From Blastomussa wellsi (Eukaryota; Cnidaria; Anthozoa; Scleractinia; Plerogyridae), in NCBI GenBank assembly GCA_947652115.1, contig OX393565.1, forward strand, positions 7,862,933-7,926,932: a DNA stretch of 64,000 bases, read 5' to 3'. Numbering within the stretch: the first letter of the stretch is position 1; the number at the start of each line of letters is the position of its first letter. A model generated the notes under the pieces. The model made no database searches. It was given only the letters and a program-made list of their open reading frames with translations, and was not told the DNA's origin. The translations under genes were made by a program, and so were the position numbers. Positions 41,959 through 49,000 of this stretch are shown here, piece after piece.

Positions 41959-44954
41959 TCTATTCATTTGTTATATTTTATGGTCGAGCTCATCCTCGAT
42001 ACTCGAAAGCAAACACGCGCATTTGACTTGACAAATTCATGGTGATACGATTTTCCTTTCGATTTTCAGGCATTAACCACTTTAAAAAGTGTCCCAAGCT
42101 CGGACTTTGGATTTCTCAGAGATCTGTCCAACTTAGAGGAGCTTGAAATAGGAGATTGTTCCGACTGGGACAACGAGGTAAGAGTTTCTTGGACTGGGGC
42201 CGATTTTTGTGTCATCACGGTCGACACTTGTCAGATTTTCACAGGAAACTTTGAAAACTTGTTAGTGTGGACGAGATTTCTTTCAGTACACAACAAGGAA
42301 AGCTGTGAGAATTCTTATTTTTCAGACTTACGAGGTTCTTGGTTCTCTTACAAACCTACGGTGCTTACGATTGGAATGCGGGAGCTCTCACGATGGACTT
42401 GGGCGAGCCTTAAAAAGCATGCAGAGGTAAACCAATAACTGCATGGTGACAGGTATTCAAATAGCTCGTAACAAGTGTTTTACATTGTTTTATTGTACTT
42501 AAGGGCAGGTACGTATTTCCTTGGGGGGGAGTGCTGGGGAATTTTTTCCCCAAAAGAAAGTGTTGGCCCTCTCTCCCTTTTTAATTAAAAACTATTGACC
42601 CCCCACTTTTAGTTGACTGTCAAGTGTGACCCTCCCCTCGCTACCACATGGTATGTTCCATGTCATAGAAACCTCAGAACATTTCGCTTGTGAACGCAAA
42701 ATGTTTGAATATTTTTTTATCTCTATATTGAATGTGTGCGTGCTGAAACAAGAAAATGCGAACGATCAGTGTGGGATCTAAACATTCAGCCAACCTCCGA
42801 CTCAAATCCAGACTCTGACAGTGGCAGGGTAGAGCGCATTGTTGGATCTACTAGTAACTCTTCAGAGCTTAATGACTCAGGAGATCAGACAGCAGATACC
42901 CAACAGGAGCAAGAAACGAGATCTGAGTCAAGTACGTCTTGATACGGACGAGATAGGAGACGAGTACTCTGAAAGAATTATGTGCCATGGCATAATATAC
43001 ATGTAGAAACCCCGTAACCTTGTAAACCTAGTACCTACACCAAATTAAATGAAAGAAGGTGAAAAGAAAAAACTAATATGTTACAGAAAAATGGAAAGTA
43101 ATATCACAAAAATCCTCATTAAAAAATTCTGGAAAAGATGTGCGAGCCTCCCCTTGAATAGCTGACAAAGAGGTATGGCCCTCCCCTATTGGTGCTCACT
43201 TTCACTGATGACCCTCCCCTCTGAGGCCCCAGCCCTTCCCCCCCCCCCAAGAAAAAAACGTACCTTCCCTAATTTTACGGCCGTGTGACATTATGTTCTT
43301 TTCTCTCTCTTTTTTTTTTTACTTAATCAGAACTTTTAAAACACGTCAACAATCATCTACTAAGCGCAAGGATACTTTATTTAAAAAAGTAGTAAAACCA
43401 GTTGAAATTTAATCCCCAAGACAGGTTAGGGTTTTTTGTCTGCATGGCCTCAGCGGCCGTTATTTACTTAACTATGCAATGTCTTTACTAGAAAGCTACT
43501 GAGACTCGAATCATTTGCTGTTTGTTAGACAGACAGGTTAGGGTTTTTTGTCTACATGGCCTCAGCGGCCGTTATTTACTTAACTATGCAATGTCTTTAC
43601 TAGAAAGCTACTGAGACTCGAATCATTTGCTGTTTGTTAGGCTTGTCCATCTGGATCTTGTAATGTTTGGAATCTCTTCCACTTTGGCGGGCGCACTTCA
43701 GCTGTTACCAAGACTTAGAACTCTCTCTATATGGCCAGTTGAGGTTTGTTAACCCTCAGGTCCAAGTAATCAACGTAGAATTTCATAAACGAGTTAGTGT
43801 TTTATGGAGTGTTGCAGTCATTCTAGACTTTCAGGAGCTACACCGGAATTGACAAAGCAAGGTTGAAGCAAGAGATATCTCTATAAGTAACTCGATGGGG
43901 TAACAAATGTTAAAGGGCCCAAGTCAGCCTCCGCCATTTTCAGTGCCATCGAAATTATGGAAATTGTATGGTGAAGCATGATCTTATTGCAATGCTGTAA
44001 GTTATGTCACTGGAAGTGTTCTACTACCTGAGCAAGTTTCTCAGTGATCTCTTATGTTTCAACTCCCTCCACGTAAAATCTAATGATGAAACTCTCGTAT
44101 GTGAACAAAAACGAAAGCGTGACTGACTAGGGCCCTTTAAAGTTATGACGGATTTCCATGTTTTGATTTGGAGAAAAAACAACTGCCCTACTTTAGAATG
44201 GTTCTTCAAAGAATTACTTCCTTTCGTTTACAAATAGCAATCGTTACGCAGTTGTTCTTGAAAGTGTACGTCGCGATTTTTTCCTACTTACGTAGGCCGG
44301 TTCCCTTTAACTCTTACACGTTTGAAAACGAACGCAATAGTACGTTTCTACTACACTGTTATTATCAGAATCTTTCACACGATAAATTTTGATACATCGA
44401 TAGAGTCATTTATCTATGAGACTAGCAGATCACAAGTAATTCAGGTATTCATGCACCGGTTATCTTCGATGCGATCCTTCGAGCAAAATAAGAATTTTGA
44501 TATGTCGAAATTGGGTTATTCCGAAATATTCGAAATCATTTCTCCATAAAGAAACACCGTATATTGCACTAGGTAATGTGTTTGGTTTGTTTTTATTCCA
44601 CAGGATAGTGCAGTGAACAGTCGCTGCCTTGAAGCAGTGTGCCGACTTGTTGATCTGGTTTGTTTGGACTGGGGAGTGCTGACTGGACCACACGTGACAG
44701 CTTTCACGGACAGCAGCTCATACAACTCTCATTCAAATGGCGTTCTCTCCAGAGATGAACCGCTTTTGCCTATCGCACCTCATCTGTGTTCTAATTTAAC
44801 ATCGGAATTTAAAATCCAGAAAGACTCAAACGGAAATCCAATGCTGTCTTTGAATGAACTGAATCGTATCTTATGCAAACGCCTTCCTGTTACGGACATC
44901 CGTGTATTTCGAGTTCCTGTAATGTCTGCAAATAGATTCTATTTTACAACTTAG
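23726..44954 (+). CDS. MBD-PHD-F-box-LRR protein, 17 exons, complete
   Basis: Exons: 23726-23780, 26945-27001, 27793-27878, 29654-29681, 30978-31060, 31780-31832, 32851-33007, 34067-34200, 35333-35384, 36538-36624, 38178-38326, 38683-38739, 39806-39962, 42070-42177, 42326-42426, 43641-43743, 44604-44954. All borders are GT-AG, all phases join, and the total is 1818 bp (605 residues plus stop). Domains: MBD about 37-95, PHD finger 128-176, F-box about 197-240, leucine-rich repeats about 255-590. The tail resembles KDM2A/B and FBXL19, which are CXXC-PHD-F-box-LRR proteins; here an MBD stands where CXXC would be, and there is no JmjC domain. Likely role (inference): a nuclear SCF-type ubiquitin-ligase receptor or chromatin adaptor brought to CpG DNA. 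AATAAA at 45279-45284 may be its polyadenylation signal. The start rests on exon 1, whose phase and donor fit exactly; a transcript would confirm it. Confidence 0.88.
24730..24795. repeat. Short inverted repeat in intron 1 of the MBD/F-box gene
   Basis: 'atgagcgaatagtcaac' and 'gttgactatcgctcat' face each other around 'gagatgtagccga'. Intron 1 (23781-26944) otherwise shows no coding sequence or recognisable gene. Confidence 0.5.
26945..31060 (+). CDS. MBD module of the F-box gene (four exons)
   Basis: Exons 26945-27001, 27793-27878, 29654-29681 (28 bp only) and 30978-31060 encode FDYGWQREIIYRQ, SDVIYITPCGKKL, NCRTDVEKYL and SGEKISYLSPDWFSFD. This is the methyl-CpG-binding fold signature (GW.RE..YR, SDV.Y..P.GKK, ...YL, ...FSFD). 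Against MeCP2 (recalled, not searched) the first arginine finger is kept as Arg46 and the contacting Asp as Asp55. The second arginine finger position, right after GKKL, is Asn67; an Arg comes two residues later. Known: MBDs lacking one finger (for example in MBD3 or BAZ2) lose or relax methyl-CpG selectivity. Whether this one binds methylated DNA is therefore open. Confidence 0.85.
27150..27480. repeat. GC-rich island-like insertion in intron 2 of the MBD/F-box gene
   Basis: About 300 bp (27160-27475) much richer in G+C than the surrounding intron, with a poly-G run at 27320-27330 and an accidental 103-codon frame. It begins and ends sharply (ggaggttgggtgcctgggac ... ccgctgacctccaggtgatc). 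Probably an inserted repeat; no family is recognised. Confidence 0.45.
27939..28533. mobile_element. TIR element, 595 bp, in intron 3 of the MBD/F-box gene
   Basis: Ends 'aatagagcgttttcacatg' and 'gtgaaaatgctctatt' are inverted repeats with one mismatch over 16 bp. No transposase is seen inside; the interior is unique-looking AT-rich DNA. Confidence 0.6.
28705..29000 (-). mobile_element. SINE family 1, diverged, minus orientation
   Basis: Reading along +: 'agagcttgtcctaggttctg' (from cggagcttatcccggtttctg), 'tactccctcttggatgagatg', 'gagagaggcactgtgagagc', 'gtgtcttgcccaagaa', then a decayed head. A poly-C expansion (28817-28840) interrupts the body. A partial tandem copy of the head ('caaatccggtgtccagcgt') follows to 29043, and a + oriented tail fragment is at about 29380-29435. 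Confidence 0.6.
29713..30688. mobile_element. TIR element with TATTTTTTTGGGT repeats, in intron 4 of the MBD/F-box gene
   Basis: Perfect 16-bp inverted ends, acgggggggtccgacg at 29713-29728 and its complement at 30673-30688. Just inside each end the phrase 'tatttttttgggt' recurs at 25-33 bp spacing (four times at the left, three at the right), in direct rather than inverted orientation. The centre carries two diverged tandem copies of a roughly 200-bp unit (about 29990-30185 and 30200-30400), recognised by 'gttacagttcctgtttgaaa' and 'atgtaaatt'. Confidence 0.7.
31225..31350. repeat. Degenerate GATT/GACA simple repeat
   Basis: Alternating runs of gattgattga, gactgactgac, gacagacag and gatggatgg, without a larger unit. 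In intron 5 of the MBD/F-box gene. Confidence 0.7.
32475..32773 (+). mobile_element. SINE family 1, full-length reference copy
   Basis: Head: gggaggcgcagtggcctaat with an A-box-like segment, and ggtccgggttcaagcc with a B-box-like segment (tRNA-derived pol III promoter). Body: 'ttaggcaagacactttgctc', 'caggtgtataaatgggta', 'atggactagcatcccatcca'. Tail: 'accgggataagctccggtgg' to 'cagactttgccttgcc'. It lies 78 bp upstream of the PHD exon. Confidence 0.85.
32851..34200 (+). CDS. PHD finger exon and linker to the F-box
   Basis: Exon 32851-33007 encodes CTRYC...CTICKSFFHPEC...CYICT and exon 34067-34200 continues HC. The Cys/His order (C-x3-C, C-x2-C, H-x2-C, C-x2-C) is C4HC3, a PHD finger. LQCTICKSFFHPEC is close to the corresponding stretch of the KDM2/FBXL19 PHD as I recall it. 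There is no obvious aromatic cage for methyl-lysine, so a histone-H3K4me reader role is not supported. Confidence 0.8.
34067..36624 (+). CDS. F-box of the MBD/PHD gene (exons 8-10)
   Basis: LSFDCLLHILSHLPLIDLC (34067-34200), SASCVSSMWNQVSSQPIL (35333-35384) and WRRVSLHG (36538-36624) form a canonical F-box, about residues 197-242: L...LL..I..HL...DL......C..W......LW. F-boxes bind SKP1 and thereby couple the protein to CUL1 (family knowledge). Intron 8 carries a PLE hairpin at 34927-35159. Confidence 0.85.
34912..35174. mobile_element. PLE-derived hairpin element with 15-bp target duplication
   Basis: Element 34927-35159 between copies of ctattacgttgaaca (34912-34926 and 35160-35174). Two inverted arms, each with 'ttttatcaactgggttgata', 'ggccaccgtaaagagattca' and 'agagctgacgtttcgagcgt', meet at a short centre with 'cttcgtcgctagcta'. 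After the right arm comes the unpaired 3' end 'cagcaccacagtttctttag'/'aaacttacccc'. No coding sequence. In intron 8 of the MBD/F-box gene. Confidence 0.88.
35605..35959. mobile_element. TIR element, 355 bp, with 5-bp target duplication
   Basis: Left end caggggtcgacacta and right end tagtgtccagccctg form 15-bp inverted repeats with two mismatches, flanked by aaaac at 35600-35604 and 35960-35964. 'tagccaactagccac' and 'ttggttagta' phrases fill the inside. It has inserted into an older PLE remnant: the sequence on its two sides joins into a continuous PLE 3' end. Confidence 0.75.
35960..35995 (-). ncRNA. Hammerhead-like motif of a PLE remnant
   Basis: Minus strand: CTGATGA, one T, stem GACAG-AAGTTT-CTGTC, then AAAAC where GAAAC is expected. 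A CG-to-CA change, the usual decay of methylated CpG, explains the lost G. The fragment is split by the 355-bp element next to it. Activity is unlikely. Confidence 0.45.
36030..36166 (+). repeat. SINE-like fragment with (TTG)n tail
   Basis: 'aggctgcctggctccgctag' and 'ttccaggcagcc' form a hairpin. It is followed by 'gcaagggagtacaaataaag' and a terminal (attgttg)n tail, as in short retroposons. Confidence 0.45.
36868..37112. mobile_element. MITE, about 245 bp, in intron 10 of the MBD/F-box gene
   Basis: Long inverted arms: 'ccttagtgtggccaccaaca' / 'gggtggccacactaagg', 'tgacaagtta' / 'taacttgtca', 'gatcagagagcacgaattt' / 'aaatttgtgctctctgattg', 'gagctgtcc' / 'ggacaactc'. The loop lies near 36990. 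Confidence 0.72.
37555..37941. mobile_element. Foldback element, about 390 bp, with internal direct repeat
   Basis: Arms: 'tgacaaatctgattggctga' / 'tcagcccatcagatttgtca', 'cacgcatgctcacaattggg' / 'ccaaattgtgagcatgcgta', 'gattcacggacttccc' / its near-complement at about 37890. 'cattctcgtcc.cagagg' with 'accaagaatc..gacctct' occurs twice in direct orientation (37555 and 37742). Confidence 0.65.
38178..44954 (+). CDS. Leucine-rich repeat tail of the MBD/PHD/F-box gene
   Basis: Seven exons (38178-38326, 38683-38739, 39806-39962, 42070-42177, 42326-42426, 43641-43743, 44604-44954) encode repeats of the type LPGLKWLDFG, LTSLKRLQL, LSNLEELEIGDC, LTNLRCLRLECG, MQRLVHLDLVMFG, LPRLRTLSIWP and LVDLVCLDWG. 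The final roughly 90 residues after the last repeat are polar and unmatched. LRRs of FBXL proteins hold the substrate. By eye the first half follows the KDM2B LRR (LPGL, then C.P.L..L...W). Confidence 0.85.
38841..39117. mobile_element. PLE-derived hairpin element with 12-bp target duplication
   Basis: Element 38853-39105 between copies of gttgtacgtgtg (38841-38852 and 39106-39117). It includes a left 3' end (gtaagtttctaaagaaactg, gtggtgctgcgtcg), a left arm, the centre gtcggagcgaatccgac, and a right arm up to 'gataaaaccaaattatattg'. Both halves carry 'aagggctaacgctcgaaac'. It lies in intron 12 of the MBD/F-box gene, 113 bp after exon 12. Confidence 0.88.
39548..39700. repeat. MITE family 'catttccgag', copy 2
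   Basis: Ends 'ccatttccgagatgctgttt' and 'ggcaactcgggaatgg' are inverted. Inner 'cgagttctcgc' and 'gcaatactcg' correspond. About 150 bp, ending roughly 105 bp upstream of exon 13 of the MBD/F-box gene. Confidence 0.6.
40971..41018 (-). ncRNA. Hammerhead-like motif, left arm of the PLE element
   Basis: Reverse complement of the motif at 41806-41853, with the same stems. Confidence 0.4.
41100..41440 (-). pseudogene. GIY-YIG domain of the element at 40922-41968
   Basis: Minus-strand reading gives ..TCALCKKLYIGETGRRLGDRFREHLRD.. and a tail with PVARHFNLPNHS and KFIFQIGTLNPHGINERF. The YIGETGR nuclease core and catalytic-type Arg (DRFREH) are intact, unlike the copy at 487-837. There is no reverse transcriptase in the element, so it is non-autonomous. 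Confidence 0.7.
41806..41853 (+). ncRNA. Hammerhead-like motif, right arm of the PLE element
   Basis: In order: GATTC and GCT (stem I, 5' side), CCGACGA (core, normally CTGANGA), one extra A, stem II GGGC-TAAC-GCTC, GAAA, the minimal stem III AC/GT, cleavage triplet GTC, then AGC and GAATC (stem I, 3' side, complementary to GCT and GATTC). This is the type-I hammerhead layout known from PLEs. The U4-to-C change and the extra A make present activity doubtful. Confidence 0.45.
42502..43270. mobile_element. TIR element, about 770 bp, with a Ser/Glu-rich open frame
   Basis: Left end 'agggcaggtacgtatttcct' then poly-G; right end poly-C then 'acgtaccttccct', inverted. The interior holds an open 68-codon stretch (42736-42942, opening GTG, not ATG), rich in Ser, Asp, Glu and Gln (DSNPDSDSGRVERIVG...). 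That could be a captured exon or a transposase scrap. In intron 15 of the MBD/F-box gene. Confidence 0.6.
43420..43643 (+). repeat. 112-bp tandem duplication spanning a splice acceptor
   Basis: Units 43420-43531 and 43532-43643 are identical except for the last 4-5 bases and one G/A difference (ttgtctgcatgg / ttgtctacatgg). Each ends 'atttgctgtttgttag', the acceptor of exon 16 at 43641. The upstream copy therefore provides a second, decoy acceptor ending at 43528. Confidence 0.92.
43910..44140. mobile_element. MITE 'ttaaagggccc', copy 1
   Basis: Perfect 11-bp inverted ends, ttaaagggccc and gggccctttaa. Its inside ('agtcagcctccgccattttc', 'agttatgtcactggaagtgt') matches the opposite strand of the copy at 47937-48183. 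Confidence 0.75.
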
Positions 44955-45278
44955 CAACTTATCTGGAGTTACTTGAGTTTTCCAGATCTTGTTCGTCAAA
45001 CCAAAGCTAATATACGAAGAATCACATGTCTCGAGCAAACAGACGGAGCGGGAAAATGCAGGCGTAAAAGAAATCTTAGTTATTTTAATACACGATTTCT
45101 TGTGGCGAGCGTTTCTGATGTACAAATTCTCCTCAGTCTTCTTTGAGCCTGCTTTGAAATTCTCAACAACTTTCGCGTTCATTATTCTATTTTTTAGAAT
45201 TATATATTTGTAACTTAACACTTGCTCAAGTCTTTTTAAACTATTTCAAAGGGCCATAGAATTTCGATTTGTGTTCTG

Positions 45279-45284
45279 AATAAA
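45279..45284 (+). terminator. Candidate polyadenylation signal of the MBD/F-box gene
   Basis: AATAAA 325 bp after the stop codon at 44954. It is the first canonical hexamer I see on + downstream of the gene. Confidence 0.5.
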
Positions 45285-45857
45285 TCACCGATTTGTTTAC
45301 ATATTGTTACTTATCTGTATCCATGTTAACAGTAAGAGGAATTATATTTACAAATGTATTAGCAAATTAATATATTTAAACTTATGTAGCATTCAACGCG
45401 ACCGTTTAGGGGTGTGTTAACGGAGTCCGTTTTACTGAATGAGACAGAATTTATCCTCGCGGAATGAAATTCCCTCGATGTTGTATTGCCTCAATTTCCG
45501 TCGCTCTCTCGAGTCCCATTGTCCTCCTCCAGAAGTTTGGGGAAGGAGTGCGGGCTCATTCTCACGAACAACCGGAAACGCCTTACGTGTTACATCTTTG
45601 GTTCCTTGCAATTCCATCCAAGAGATGAGTTTGTTTGGTAGGTCACAACAGAGCGTTTTTCAGTCACGACAAGCTGCCATATTGGATTAACGAAGATTAG
45701 TTTGGTATACCAATATGGAAGTCGTGACGTCATGTGCCATTTCTCACACTAAGTGCATGGGAGAGAATGTACGAACAGATCAGCTGGAAATCTCCGAAAT
45801 GCATCATCACAGGATCGTCAGGTCGCACGAGTCGGTAAACACGTTAGCTGATTTTCT

Positions 45858-46001
45858 CTATTGGTTGGTCTTTAGACCTGTTCCATCACTCTTGAGACTT
45901 GAAATCAAATCAACAATTCTCTGTAGGCTATCCTCCAAGTCACTGATGGGTTGCGAAAGTTCTGCTTGAATACTCCCCGTAAGTGAATCTGTGTGGTGCT
46001 T
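45858..46001 (-). CDS. TTC27: TTC27 terminal coding exon
   Basis: Acceptor TTCCAACAG, then [17 protein letters not shown]...[14 protein letters not shown]...TNQ and stop; 47 residues. A nearer acceptor (CACACAG) would shift the frame and stop early, so the TTCCAACAG site is chosen on phase and on similarity to the TTC27 C-terminus. No AATAAA is visible on the minus strand within 400 bp. Confidence 0.8.
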   Translation of the reverse strand, partial: KHHTDSLTGSIQAELSQPISDLEDSLQRIVDLISSLKSDGTGLKTNQ

Positions 46002-49000
46002 CTGTTGGAACATAGATAGTTAGACAGTTAGATAATTTTATTTGTCCAGGGTATTTCCGTCAACATATTTATCGTAAGTAATCAACTAAGTATCTATCTT
46101 CCTAACTACAATAATAAAAAGTACAAAATACAAGAAGAAAACAAAACTGGTTTTCATGGAGGCCGTGTTAAAAAATTACACTTAATTTTACTTAAGAATT
46201 ATAAATTAAACTTTATACTGTACGAGAAAAACGTCTCCTCAGACAATCAGTGCGAGGTTGTGAAAGAACTAGTTTATTTTCGGAACACGAAAACAACGAT
46301 GACAACTCTTTATTTGGGATGTTTGCAACCAGTCCCGAGATATTCAAATGACAGTAAGCGTGGTGGCCATGTTGGATGACCAAACAAATTTTAAGAATAT
46401 TTTAAGAATAAACCCAAGGCTTAGATTTTGGAAAGAATATAATTTTGTATTGAAAAAGTGCAAATACAATACAATTTTCTTTCTCTAAACGGAAAAAGTA
46501 GCCAATAAAACGATAAAAACCTACACTATAGCCATTGGTCAATGCAAGGGACCGGTCCATGAATGGTACTGTAATACATATGTAAGGTATGCAGCACAAA
46601 AAAAACTGTAAATTCTTAATCTAAGAATATTCATAAGAATATTTTTAGCCTTCAATCGGCAGGAAAATAGGAATATTAAGCCTGGGCCGGAAAAACAATA
46701 TTCTTATAAAAAAAAGAGTAATAAAACAAACTACTAAAACGCGCTAAAGATTTTCACTTCATAGCCACTTTAACTCTTTCAGAACGAGTCCTCGTGCAAA
46801 GAAATTCATATGAAAATTGCCGGATTTGCATGAAAATTAACACATGGATGGTTTCGCACGAATACTCGTTTTGACAAAGAAGCAAAAGGCAACTCGGAAA
46901 TGACCCAAAAGCCGGGTCGGCCAGCTCATGAGTAATGCCCCTCTATCCCAGCAAGCAATGGAAACTGGGGACTACAACACCAGTGGACCAGCAGAATTAC
47001 AATCTTACGACAGCTGCTACATGTTTGTATTGGCCTTCATATTGGCTTCAGAAACTGGGTCCAGGCAGTTGTTGAAAGGGTGGATGGCGCTATGCATCGG
47101 ACAAAATCGCTGTTGGCAGTGACAAGTGTTTACAAAACAAACTGCGCTATCCACTGCATAGTGATTTTTCCGGTGTACAGCGTAATCCATCCTTTCAGTA
47201 TCTGGGAAATCTGCGAAACATTAGAAATGACAAAACTTGAAAAATGTCCGGTTCAAGATGAACGGCATCGGTGTGCTCTCCTAGAAGATTGTATTTTGCG
47301 TCTTTTGGTCAGTTCAGTACAAAGTGCTAGCAGAATTACGAAGAGACTCTAAAAAGAAAAACAGAGATCTCTTTAATCGGTTCCTTCCTGATGTTCTTGA
47401 GTCACAATTTATGCATCACATCTTGTTTACGTTTGACCAAGTAGCCTAGCTAACGAAATACGCAAGTTGACTGACCTTAGCTCTTGTAATCAATTGTTTG
47501 AGGATAAGTTTAGCTGAAGATAAAAGCTGGACGGCTTCAGAATTATTCTCTTTGGACTGGCTCACTTCTGAGTACACTGAAAAAACAAAATTATCACTGA
47601 AAAGATAAATTACAGCATCACACTGACACATCACAGAAACTTCAAACCCAATAGTGGAAGCGAAGACCCCTAAATAGGGTGTTGCTGCTTATGCTAGAAA
47701 CAAGGGGTAGCAAGTTTATGAATAACAACTTGCCGTAACTGAAGCGGTAACATGAGTGGGTGAGCTACACAAACAACTCACTGCTTACCTTGACTGAGGT
47801 GAAGCGTCAACCCAATTACTGCCTTGAACTCAGTCACATCATTTTCCCACCCCGGAGCCTGGGTTCTAGTGCGATGGGCCTTCACCAGGAAGCTTAATGC
47901 CTGTTGAAAGCAATATGGGAATATAGATGAGCTCCCTTAAAGGGCTCAGCTCCCAGTCAGCCACGCCTTTGCTTCTGTACGCGTGCGAGAGTTTTAGTAT
48001 TATATTTTACGCGGAGGCTGTCGAAACGAAAGAGGTCACACTGAGAAACTTACAAAAGGTAATTAACACTTCCAGTAACATAACTTACAGCAATGCAATA
48101 ACGCAAAAACATTTCGCTTTTCCATAAATTTTCCATAATGTCGATGGCATCGAAAATGGCGGAGGCTGACCAGGGCCATTTAAACTCGCATTTACATCGT
48201 GGAGAGCAAACCGAAAGCCAATTAACATCAGGAGACCAGAAGCGTGCAACTTGTTCTTCTGATACATGACAACAGGTAACCTGCGATTCCTCGTCGCCTT
48301 CCATATCTTCGTTTTCATATCTTCGTTACGTTTGACAATGGTCTTGAATAGGAACCGAAACATTACGCTTCATATTTGTAGCTTTCTTGCTAACACTTAC
48401 ATTTTAAGTTTGCAAGAGGTTTTTCGGTGAGGTAATCATTTTATGTTGCCATTAAAATGGTTTGTTTGTTAGCTTGCTTGCTTGTTTTCTCAGTATCAAA
48501 TCACCAAATAGACCTATTCGGCTAACGTGTTTACCTCCTTGTTGCCACCCAACTCAGATCATGTGATGATTCATTTGGGAGGTTACAATTGTTTTGTTGG
48601 TACATACTTGCATGCAATCAGTTGTGTATGACAAATGGCACAATTGTAACCTCCCAAATGAATCATCACATGACCTGAATTGGGTGGCAACAAGGATGTA
48701 AACGCGTTAGGTCCATTTCAATGCTAGTTCCTCATCGGGGTTGATGTATAACAGGAGCACTTTTTTCCGCCCCCTCAAACCGCCAGCATTTCACTCCTGC
48801 TTGTTATCTGTGCCATCTTATAGCAGGCACGTTGGAACAAGTGTGCATTTGAGCCTAGTGGCACATCAGTCGGGAGCTTATCTCGGTCTGCGTAACATCT
48901 AACGACTCTTTCTACTCCCCCTGGATGGGATGCTAGTCCATTGCAGGGTTACCCCCAAGCATTAAATTCACTGGTACAAGGCAACACAGGGACGCCAGGC

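Larger units (their letters stand above)
40908..41982. mobile_element. PLE-derived element with inverted ends, GIY-YIG remnant and 14-bp target duplication
   Basis: Element 40922-41968 between copies of tgttatattttatg (40908-40921 and 41969-41982). The two ends are inverted repeats of roughly 170 bp: 'ttttatcaactgggttgata' to 'gcgaatcaaggagttgtgg' at the left, plus 'gagcttcgctattggctggt', with the complements at 41755-41895. Between them, minus-strand code reads as a PLE GIY-YIG domain (about 41100-41440): a C-rich lead-in, KKLYIGETGRRLGDRFREH, and RTLNPHGINERF-like downstream sequence with stops. Inserted in intron 13 of the MBD/F-box gene. Confidence 0.85.

Noticed and set aside
45961..45988. 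Alternative acceptor (CACACAG) for the last TTC27 exon
   Set aside because: It puts the exon in the wrong phase and gives an early stop; TTCCAACAG at 46002 keeps phase and restores the family C-terminus.
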